Of a stretch of 64,000 bases of DNA, positions 10,828-18,646 are shown piece after piece; the first letter of the stretch is position 1, and each line of letters opens with the position of its first letter. The stretch covers positions 62,001 through 126,000 of the forward strand of contig CAWIBS010000032.1 of the NCBI GenBank assembly GCA_963834365.1. Reading direction: 5' to 3'. Source of the DNA: CAWJAP01 sp963834365. Its GTDB lineage: Bacteria; Acidobacteriota; Vicinamibacteria; Vicinamibacterales; Vicinamibacteraceae. The notes beneath the pieces are model-generated. The model was not told the origin of the DNA, searched no databases, and worked only from the letters and a program-made list of their open reading frames with translations. The position numbers and the translations under genes are program-made.

Positions 10828-10890
10828 CTTGGAGCGGCTGGGACGGCTGGAGCGGCTGGGGCGGCTGGAGGGCTGGAGCGGCTGGAACAG
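10828..10890. repeat. Tandem decamer array, unit GGAGCGGCTG
   Basis: Six imperfect 10-base copies fill the whole gap between the TPR gene and the redoxin gene; same unit as at 1200-1275. Confidence 0.85.
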
Positions 10891-11481
10891 ATGCTCATCT
10901 TTCGTCTCTGGCTCGTGGGGGTCCTGACTGCTCCGTTGACAGCCCTTCCGCTGTCCTCGCAGACGACGGCTGGGACCCGTCACGCTGGTGTCCTCGACTT
11001 GAACGGCGAGGACGTCGATCCGTTCGAGCACCCCGGCGCCCGCGCGATCGTCCTGATCTTCACCCGCACCGACTGCCCGATTGCGAACCGCTACGCGCCG
11101 GAGGTCCAGCGGTTGCACCGCACGTTCGCGCCCCAGGGCGTCGCATTCCGGCTGGTGTATCTCGATGCAGGCGAGCCCTCGCCGGCCATTCGCACGCACC
11201 TCCGCGAGTATGGGTACGACATCCCGGCGCTGCGGGATCCTCGCCACGTCCTCGTCTCGCTGACCGGCGCGCGCGCGACGCCCGAAGCCGCGGTCTTCAC
11301 GGCCGACCGTCGGATGGTGTACCGCGGCCGCATCGACGACCGCTACGTGGACTTCAACAAGGTTCGAGCCTCGCCGACGCAGCACGACCTGAGAGACGTC
11401 GTGACGGCGCTCCTCGCGGGCACAGCGGTCCGGCCCAGGACGACGGACGCGGTCGGGTGCTTCATCGCGGACCTGCGATGA
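10891..11481 (+). CDS. Exported thioredoxin-fold (redoxin-like) protein with a single conserved Cys
   Basis: A 196-residue protein with an N-terminal signal (LTALPLSSQ) and a thioredoxin-like fold: AIVLIFTRTDCPIANRYAPEV holds Cys62 where CxxC proteins have their first Cys, but the second Cys is Ile-Ala-Asn. A cis-Pro-like segment (RATPEAAVFTAD) follows, and Cys191 near the C-terminus is the only other late Cys. Such proteins occur beside heme/copper proteins in Acidobacteriota and Planctomycetes. A peroxidase, thiol-transfer or metal-handling role is possible; none is shown. Its stop overlaps the next gene's ATG (ATGA at 11478-11481). Confidence 0.75.
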   Translation: MLIFRLWLVGVLTAPLTALPLSSQTTAGTRHAGVLDLNGEDVDPFEHPGARAIVLIFTRTDCPIANRYAPEVQRLHRTFAPQGVAFRLVYLDAGEPSPAIRTHLREYGYDIPALRDPRHVLVSLTGARATPEAAVFTADRRMVYRGRIDDRYVDFNKVRASPTQHDLRDVVTALLAGTAVRPRTTDAVGCFIADLR

Positions 11482-13386
11482 CCGGCAGGGGAGTGGGCGG
11501 CGCGCTCGCACTGCTTCTCGCCTGTGGCTGCTCGAGATCGGGCGCCACCAACGATTCCAGCCGCCGTCCGATCACGTTCACGAACGATGTCGGCCCCGTC
11601 GTGCGCGAACACTGTGTCCCCTGCCACCATCCCGGGGGGCCCGGACCGTTCAGCCTGATCGGCTATGGCGACGTGCGGAAGCACGCCACCGACATCGTCA
11701 AGGTCACGGGCAGCCGCTACATGCCGCCCTGGCCGCCGGAACGTGGCGACGTGCGCTTCGTCGGCGAGCGCGGGCTCACGGATGCGCAGATCGAGCTCAT
11801 TCGCCGGTGGGTGGCGCAGAACATGGTCGAAGGAGAGCGCTCCGCAGCGGCACCTCCGCCGACATTCCCCGAAGGCTGGCAGCTCGGGCAACCGGATGTC
11901 GTGCTGACCATGCCGCGCGCCTACACGCTCGCCGCCGAGGGCGAGGACGTGTTTCGCAATTTCGTGTTCGCGGTGCCCGACGTCGCCTCGCGCTACGTTC
12001 GCGCGATCGAGATCCTCGCCGGCACCAGGCGTGTGGTTCACCACGCCAACGTCATCGTCAATCGAACGGGCGCATCGCGCCGTCGCGACGAGGCGGATCC
12101 CGATGTGGGCTTCGACGGGATGGACGTCGAGATCGCGTCCGATCAATTCGAGCCGGACAGCCACTTCCTGTTCTGGAAGCCGGGAACGCCGCCGACACCC
12201 GAGCCCGATGACATGGCGTGGCGGATCGACCGCGGGACCGACCTCATCCTGAACATGCACCTGCAGCCATCGGGCAAACCCGAGCAGCTGCAGCCGTCCA
12301 TCGGCCTGCACCTGACGGACCGGGCGCCGACCCGCTTCCCGATGCTGCTGCAACTCGAGCACGATGGCGCCCTCGACATCCCGCCGGGGGCCCGTGATTT
12401 CACGATCACGGACTCCTACGTCGTCCCCGTCGATGTCGATCTTCTCGGGCTCTATCCACACGCGCACTACCTGGGGAAGGATCTCCTCGGCGCGGTCGTC
12501 CTGCCGGACGGCACACGGAAGACGCTGATCCACATCAAGGACTGGGACCTGAACTGGCAGGCCGTCTACCGGCTCGCGACGCCGCTGTCACTGCCCGAAA
12601 GGCTCGGTCGTCTCGATGCGCTACCGGTACGACAACTCGAGCGACAACCCGCGGAACCCGCATCAGCCACCGCGCCGCGTCGTGGCGGGCAATCGCAGCT
12701 CGGATGAAATGGGACATCTCTGGATCCAGGTGGTCCCGAGACAGCGGGACGACCTGAACCTGCTCCAGGAAGCGCTCATGCGTCGGCGGCTGCAGAAGTA
12801 CCCGGGAGACTTCGTCGCGCATGCGAACCTCGGAGCGACCCTGCAGTCGATGGGACGCCTCGATGACGCCCTCGTGCATCTCGGAGCCGCCGCCGCTGCC
12901 CGACCCGGTGACGCCGCTGCCGCCAACAACCTGGGCGCGGCGCTCCAGGCGGCGGGCAAGGGGAAGGAGGCGATCGACCAGTTTCGCCGCGCGGTGGTCC
13001 TGTCGCCCACCTTTGCCGACGCGCGCTACAACCTCGGCGCGGCGCTGCTGGCGAGGGGCGAGACGGAGGCCGCAATCGAGCAGTTCGAGCGCACGCTGAC
13101 CCTCAGACCGGGCGACGCCGGCGCGCTCAACGATCTCGGCACGGCACTCGCGATTCAGGGCAAGTTGGGCCGTGCGGCAGAGATGTTCGAGCGAGCCGTC
13201 CGCGCCAATCCGGAACACGCCTACGCGCACTACAACGTCGCGGAAGTCCTTGCGCGGCGCGGCAGACTCCGAGAGGCAATCGCGCACTACGAGGCCGCTT
13301 CCAGGCTGAGACCTGGCGACGAGGACATCAAACGACAGCTCGAAGCCGCGAGGGTGAGCCTTGACGGTGCCCGCCGTGTGAGGTAA
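11478..13386 (+). CDS. Heme c / PHM-like type II copper monooxygenase / TPR fusion lipoprotein (one frameshift)
   Basis: About 635 residues. A lipoprotein signal (LLLACGCSRS) is followed by one c-type heme site CVPCH at residues 46-50. The copper type II, ascorbate-dependent monooxygenase fold comes next. The ligands of both PHM copper sites can be matched in order and spacing: His188-His189 (RRVVHHANV), His261 (ILNMHLQPSG), His328-x-His330 (YPHAHYLGK) and Met411 (SSDEMGHLW). The last ~200 residues are five to six TPR units. The frame changes at an AAA run near 12600; removing one A joins LPE to GSVVSMRYRY. Expected activity is O2-dependent C-H hydroxylation or a related redox reaction in the periplasm, with the heme as electron donor; substrate unknown. 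It is coupled to the redoxin gene. Confidence 0.83.
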
Positions 13387-13564
13387 CAGAGGGGACGGAG
13401 GGAACGGTATTAACACAGAGGAACGAAGAAACGGAGACGAACAGAGAAAAGCTCTGTTTCTATTTTGGATTTGATTTGATTTTGGATTTGGATTTCTCCG
13501 TTCGTCTCCGTTTCTTCGTTTCTCTGTGTTAAAACCGTTCCCTCCGTCCCCTCTGTTACCTCAC
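13378..13564. repeat. Giant inverted repeat: 67-bp arms, 53-base loop
   Basis: The left arm (13378-13444) and right arm (13498-13564) are reverse complements with three mismatches in 67 positions. Core words are GGACGGAGGGAACGG, TTAACACAGAG and AAACGGAGACGAAC. The stop codon of the copper/heme gene lies in the left arm, and the next gene's ATG follows two bases after the right arm. The loop is AT-richer (TGATTTGATTTTGG). Related copies lie at 16801-16860 and, inverted, at 17562-17621. Confidence 0.95.
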
Positions 13565-13565
13565 A

Positions 13566-15034
13566 ATGCTCATCTCCCTCCTGACGCTGGCGCTCGTGGC
13601 GACCGAGCGGCCGCCGTTGCAAGCCGCGGCGGCCGGACAGGCCAAGACCAGCGCGCCCTCGGCGTCGGCGGAGCGCCTCTTTCGCGAGGGTGTCGAGCAC
13701 GAACGCCGTGGCGACTGGCCGGCCGCGGCGGCCGCGTTCGAGGCGGCACTGAAGCTGGCGCCGCAGATGGCGGAAGCGTGCGACCGGCTTGGCTTCGCGC
13801 TCGGCCAGCAGGGACGTACGGGCGAAGCGCTCGAGCGGTTCCGGGAAGCGACGCGGCTGTCGCCGCAGCTCTTCGATGCGCACTATCACCTCGGAGCGAC
13901 GCTCTGGTGGACGCATGCGCCGAGCGAAGCGCTTCCGGCGTTGCAGCGGGCCGTGCAGTTGCGGCCCGACCACGCCGAGGCCCAGGTCCTACCTGGGCGT
14001 CGTGTTGCGCGAGCTCGGCGACACGAATGCGGCCGTGCGGCATCTCCGCCGATCGATTCGCATCAACCCGGCGATTGCCCCGGCGCACACGCAACTCGGC
14101 ATCGCCCTCCAGACGCTCGGCGATCTGGAGGGGGCCGAGACCGCCCTCCGCAAGGCCCTGGCCATCGATCCCACACTCGAGGACGCCGCGAACAGCCTGG
14201 GTCTCGTGCAAATGCATCGTGGCGACGGCGATGCGGCCATCGCGGCATTCAAGACGCTGCTCGATCGCAACCCGGGCTACGACACTGCCCGGCACAATCT
14301 CGGGACCGCCCTCATGCACAAGGGCGACCTCACCGCCGCGGTCGAGGTGTTTCGCGATCTGACGCGTCGCAGCCCCACCAACGCCGAGTCGTTCTACAAC
14401 CTCGGGACCGCCCTCAAGCAGCAGGACGACTTCGAAGCCGCGGAGGTGGCTTTGCGTCGGGCAGCCGAGCTGGATCCCAGCCTTCCCGAGGCGCACTTCA
14501 CGCTCGGTGTCGTACTCTGGCAGACGGGACGGGCAGAGGCGGCCGTCGTCTCTTTCCGCGCTGCGATCACCGAACAAGCCTGACTACGCGGAGGCGCACT
14601 ACATGCTCGGCACGATCCTGAGGCAGCAGGGAAACGACGCCGAAGCGCTCTCGGAATTCCGCCGGACCATCGAGCTGCAACCCCAATCCGCGGAAGCGCA
14701 TCTGAGCCTCGGCCAACTGCTCGAGCGGCGGGGGGACAGCGCCGGGGCCACCGCGGCCCTGGCGGAAGCCGAGCGTCTGAACAAGCAGAAGTCCGACGAA
14801 CAAGCCGCGGCGTTCGCCCTCAACCGGGGGACGGAGAAGCTGCGCAAGGGTGATGTGCCGGGCGCGGTGACGGAGTTGAGGGAAGCCGTCCGGCTCGCGC
14901 CACAGCTTGCCCGGGCGCACTATCAACTCGCGCTCGCCCTTCGACAGCGGGGCGCTCAACGGGACGCCAACGCCCACTTCGCAAAGGCGCAGCAACTGGC
15001 GCCCTACCTGGAGATTCCGGAGCCCAACCGATGA
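13566..15034 (+). CDS. Exported TPR protein (two frameshifts)
   Basis: About 489 residues of almost pure TPR repeats after a short signal-like N-terminus (LLTLALVATERPPLQ). Repeats are recognisable as YLGVVLRELGDTNAAVRHLR, NLGTALMHKGDLTAAVEVFR and LGTILRQQGNDAEALSEFRR. The frame breaks near 13985 (PDHAEAQ to SYLGVVL) and near 14573 (RAAITE to KPDYAEAHY); homology is continuous across both. The stop overlaps the ATG of the ASPIC/UnbV gene (ATGA at 15031-15034), so the two are coupled. Likely a scaffold for the exported redox proteins of the cluster. Confidence 0.85.
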
Positions 15035-16743
15035 GGCCTGCCGGCCTGGTCAGGGCAGGGCTCGCTGTCACCTCGCTGGTGCTCTTGTCGTCCTCGTCGG
15101 CACGCCTCGCCGACGACTCGACCACGGCCGGGTTCACGTTCACCAACATCGCCAAGGAGGCGGGTGTCACGGCTGTGACCGTCTTCGGCGGCGAACGCTC
15201 GAATCGGTACCTGCTCGAGACCACCGGGTGCGGCGTCGCCGTCTTCGACTACGACAACGACGGCCGCCTGGACATCTTCCTGGTCAACGGCACCACGCTC
15301 GAAGGGTTCCCCAAGGGTGCCGAGCCGACGTCGCACTTGTATCGGAACAAAGGCGACGGGACCTTCGAGGACGTGACGGCCAGGGCCGGCGTGGGGGCGC
15401 ACGGCTGGGGGCAGGGCGCCGCCACGGGCGACTACGACAACGACGGCGACGAGGACCTGTTCGTCACCTACTACGGCCAGAACCGCCTCTATCGCAACAA
15501 CGGCGATGGAACGTTCGCGGAGATGACCGAGCGCGCCGGCCTGAAGAGCACGCGGCTGCGATGGGGAACGGGCACGGCCTTCATCGACTACGACCGCGAC
15601 GGCCGTCTCGACCTGTTCGTCGCCAACTACATCGACCTCGATCTCGCCACTGCGCCGACGCCCGACTCCGGGCTGTGCCGATACAAAGGCGTCCCCGTGG
15701 CCTGCGGGCCGCCGGGCCTTCCGGGTGGCAAGAACGCGCTGTATCGCAACAAGGGCGACGGGATGTTCGAGGATGTTTCCGAGCGCGCGGGCATCCTCAA
15801 GGCCAACGGCACCTATGGCCTCGGCGTCAGCACGCTGGACTTCGACGACGATGGCTGGACCGACGTGTACGTGGCGAACGATTCGAATCCCAGCGCCTTG
15901 TATCGCAACAACCGCGACGGCACGTTCACCGATCTCGGGGTGCGCGCCGGCTGTGCCTACAGCCAGGACGGCAAGCCGCAGGCCGGCATGGGCGTGGGCA
16001 TCGGCGACTACGACCGCAACGGGACGCTCGATCTCGTCAAGACGAACTTCGCCGGCGACACCTCGACGCTCTACGCGAACCTCGGGAACGGCTTTTGTGA
16101 GGACAAGACGTTTGCGAGCGGTCTCGGCACGAATACGCGGTGGCTCGGGTGGGGCGCCGGGTTCGTCGACCTCGACAACGATGGATGGCTCGACATCTTT
16201 CTCACCAACGGACACGTCTATCCGGAGGTGAGCCAGATCAGGACGGAGGCCGCGTACCAGCAGCGCAAAGTGGTGTACCGCAACATGGCGAACGGCCGCT
16301 TCGTGGACGTCACGGAGCGTCTGGGCCCGCCGGCCTCGACGCCCAAAGCCGGTCGAGGCACGGCGTTCGGCGACATCGACAACGATGGCGACATCGACAT
16401 CGTCGTCAACAACGTGCACGACGCGCCCGATCTGTTCCGCACCGACACCCGTGCCGGGAACCGCTGGTTGCTGGTCAAACTGGTGGGCACGACCTCGAAC
16501 CGCAGCGCCATCGGCGCGCGCGTCCGGGCGGTCATCGGAGACGTCACGCTGGTGCAGGAGGTGCGCGGCGGCGGCAGCTACATTTCACAGAACGATCTGC
16601 GCGTGCATTTCGGGCTGGGTGCGGCCAAGCAGGTCGATCGGCTCGAGGTGCGGTGGCCGAACGGGCTCGAAGAGGTGTGGGAGAACGTGGAGAGCAATCA
16701 GGTTCTCACGCTGCGGGAGGGGGAACGGAGGGGACGGAGGTAA
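15031..16743 (+). CDS. FG-GAP/VCBS repeat protein with C-terminal ASPIC/UnbV domain (CRTAC1-like)
   Basis: A 570-residue exported protein. After a signal-like segment come about seven FG-GAP/VCBS units with calcium-binding DxDxDG-type loops (YDNDGRLDIFLVNG, YDRDGRLDLFVANY, FDDDGWTDVYVAND), giving a beta-propeller. An ASPIC/UnbV domain follows (residues ~485-560: NRSAIGARVRAVIGD, VHFGLGAAKQVDRLEVRWPNG). The family is common in Acidobacteriota and is thought to be a surface or periplasmic binding protein; no reaction is established. The final residues (REGERRGRR) are encoded by the GGAACGGAGGGGACGGAG repeat in which the stop codon lies. A paralogue lies at 22394-24109 on the other strand. Confidence 0.9.
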   Translation: MRPAGLVRAGLAVTSLVLLSSSSARLADDSTTAGFTFTNIAKEAGVTAVTVFGGERSNRYLLETTGCGVAVFDYDNDGRLDIFLVNGTTLEGFPKGAEPTSHLYRNKGDGTFEDVTARAGVGAHGWGQGAATGDYDNDGDEDLFVTYYGQNRLYRNNGDGTFAEMTERAGLKSTRLRWGTGTAFIDYDRDGRLDLFVANYIDLDLATAPTPDSGLCRYKGVPVACGPPGLPGGKNALYRNKGDGMFEDVSERAGILKANGTYGLGVSTLDFDDDGWTDVYVANDSNPSALYRNNRDGTFTDLGVRAGCAYSQDGKPQAGMGVGIGDYDRNGTLDLVKTNFAGDTSTLYANLGNGFCEDKTFASGLGTNTRWLGWGAGFVDLDNDGWLDIFLTNGHVYPEVSQIRTEAAYQQRKVVYRNMANGRFVDVTERLGPPASTPKAGRGTAFGDIDNDGDIDIVVNNVHDAPDLFRTDTRAGNRWLLVKLVGTTSNRSAIGARVRAVIGDVTLVQEVRGGGSYISQNDLRVHFGLGAAKQVDRLEVRWPNGLEEVWENVESNQVLTLREGERRGRR

Positions 16744-16927
16744 CGGGAACGGAGGGGACGGAGGGAACGGGACGAGGACGGGAGGGAACGGAGGAACGGG
16801 AACGGAGGGGACGGAGGGAACGGTTTTAACACAGAGCAACGGAGAAACGGAGACGAACGGAGGTTGGGTTGTAAGGAACGGAGGGGACGGAGGGAACGGC
16901 AACGGAGGAAATAGAGGAAACGGCGCT
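16744..16927. repeat. Repeat block downstream of the ASPIC gene (left border of the GxxExxY cassette)
   Basis: Runs of GGAACGGAGGGGACGGAG-type words, then one full copy of the giant-hairpin arm at 16801-16860 (five mismatches in 60 to 13385-13444), then more GGACGGAGGGAACGG units. No gene. Confidence 0.9.
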
Positions 16928-17371
16928 TCAGTCGAGAGTTTCCGATAGCGTAGCGAGACCTCGCAGGGGTCCATCACTTCCAGCGTCAGGGTTGAGCAAC
17001 CGTTTGACGCCATTCATCAGCCTTGGCACGTTGAAGTTGATCAACAGTCCCACCGGACACCGCGCCAGCTTCATGTAGGTCAGTGCTTGTGCCTGGTGGA
17101 CCGCGTCCAGCGCGGCGACAGCCTTGACCTCCACAACGACGAGGTCCTCGACGATCAAATCGATCCGGAAGCAAGCATCCAGCCTGGTGCCCTTGTAGAC
17201 GACGGGCACCATCCGCTGGGTGACAAACCTCAACTTGCTCGAGGCGAGCTCGCGCGCAAGGCACGCGTGGTAGATCGACTCCAGAAGGCCAGGGCCGAGG
17301 TGCCGATGGACTTCGATAGCGGAACCGAGAATGGTACGGGTCAAGCGATCGAAGGTGGAGGGATCGACCAT
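16928..17371 (-). CDS. GxxExxY protein (PD-(D/E)XK nuclease-like)
   Basis: A 147-residue protein with the defining GPGLLESIY motif (GxxExxY). A nuclease-like core follows: FRIDLIVEDLVVVEVKAV, in which Asp and Glu-x-Lys fit a PD-(D/E)XK site, then QALTYMKLA and a LLINFNVP strand. The protein family occurs in many copies in some genomes and its function is not established. Start at 17371 (MVDPSTF) fits the family; an ATG six codons upstream is possible. The gene is framed by inverted copies of the repeat that forms the giant hairpin 3.4 kb away. Confidence 0.88.
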   Translation of the reverse strand: MVDPSTFDRLTRTILGSAIEVHRHLGPGLLESIYHACLARELASSKLRFVTQRMVPVVYKGTRLDACFRIDLIVEDLVVVEVKAVAALDAVHQAQALTYMKLARCPVGLLINFNVPRLMNGVKRLLNPDAGSDGPLRGLATLSETLD

Positions 17372-17389
17372 GCCCTCCACCAGGTGCAA

Positions 17390-17621
17390 GCGGCAGGCCG
17401 GCGAGAATTCAGCCCGGATTCAAGAATGCAGCCCGCAAAGAGGGCAATTGCTTCCACGTTCTCGAAGCAGACGGTGGCAACGGGCGCACTCCCGCGCAGC
17501 TCGTTGCCTCCGTCATCTCCGTTCCGTTGCCTCCGTCCTCTCCGTTCCTGAAAACGATCCTCTGTTCGCCTCCGTTACTCCGTTCCTCTGTGTTAAGACC
17601 GTTCCCTCCGTCCCCTCCGTC
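17390..17621. repeat. Repeat block upstream of the GxxExxY gene (right border of the cassette)
   Basis: After ~100 bases without a recognisable signal come CTCCGTTCC-type words, then an inverted copy of the giant-hairpin arm at 17562-17621 (core CTCTGTGTTAA, CCGTTCCCTCCGTCC). It ends against the stop codon of the multiheme cytochrome gene. Confidence 0.88.
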
Positions 17622-18646
17622 TCACTGGTTTCGCGCACTCGTCAACAGTCGAAGGGCCTCAGCTGCGGCGAACGCGTCACCGCGCAGCGCGACTTCCCCG
17701 TAAGCGAGTCCAAGATCACTCGCTTCAGGCTGGAAGTTGCCGAATTGCACGAGGCGGCCTCTCTCCTGCTCTGAGGCGCTGTCCGGCCTGTGGCTCGCGC
17801 ACGATACGATGATCGGTCACGACGGTATGGCGGATGTCCGCGCTTTCCGTCCGAGGCATGTGACAGGCGGTGCAATCCTGCTGGCGAGGAAAGTGGCGCG
17901 CGGCCATCGGCGTGTGACAGGCGATGCATTTGGCGCGGTAGGAAGCTGTTTTGTCTCTTGCACTGGGCTGCGAGTGCGGGTCGTGACACGTTGTGCACGA
18001 CAGGGCTGCACCGCCAGCGCGCCTGCACCGGCTGATTGCCAAGGACTCGACGTGGCTTACGGCGCGCCGCTGCTGTTGGTTGTCTTCACGAACAAAGATC
18101 GCGAGGTAATCGGAGAGAACCTCACCGGGCGTATAGTCCGCCTGGGATCGGGCGGCTCTGGCGATCCGAGCTTCTCCCTCGAGATGACACTGCATGCAGA
18201 TGCTGTCCTGTTGCTCACCGGTCAGCTTTGCCGGGTTGACCATCGGTCCGCGCACGATTGACGTGATCGCTCCCTGGGCCGTGACATCGCTCGCAGCCAA
18301 CGCCGTCCTGCAGGAAGGGCACCGCCGGCGAAGCGGTTGATGGTGCCCTTCATCGGTTGGTTGCACGACCGCTTGCGTGACAGAAGAGGCAAGTGGAGTC
18401 CACGGGATGATTGAGCTCCATTTCGCGGAGCTGCGCGTATCCCGGCGACATGTCCCAGATCCGTTCTTCGCCGCGTAGTAGTTGATGGGCGACTGGTAAA
18501 GGAAGCCGTCGATTTCGAACAGAAAAGTGCGGCCACGCGTGTTCGAGCCGACGTAATACTTCAACTCTTGGGTACCGAGTAGGGCGTTGCTACCAGCGCG
18601 CTCGTACGAAAGAACCGCGCGCTGCCCTTGGCGAAATCCCGTTCCC
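17622..18646 (-). pseudogene. Multiheme c-type cytochrome, 5'-truncated and frameshifted
   Basis: Six CxxCH heme sites can be read across several frames: CLFCH, CERCH (followed by GPGSDH), CMQCH, CTTCH, CIACH and CTACH. Homology starts abruptly at AVLSYERAGSNALLG and GRTFLFEIDGFLYQSPINYY, a segment that in this family is preceded by a signal peptide and a first heme site. Both are missing, because the TonB receptor's stop codon is immediately upstream. The end reads through VQFGNFQPEASDLGLAYGEV to a TGA at 17622 inside a repeat copy, so the usual TPR tail is also short. It is either a decayed gene or a misassembled junction. Confidence 0.75.

Noticed and set aside
10569..11477. Open frame continuous with the heme/copper gene on its 5' side
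   Set aside because: It overlaps the TPR and redoxin genes in another frame. The lipoprotein signal and ATGA overlap place the real start at 11478.
13378..13564. Giant hairpin considered as an IS with terminal repeats
   Set aside because: The 53-base interior has no coding capacity and no target duplication was seen, so it is not an intact insertion sequence.
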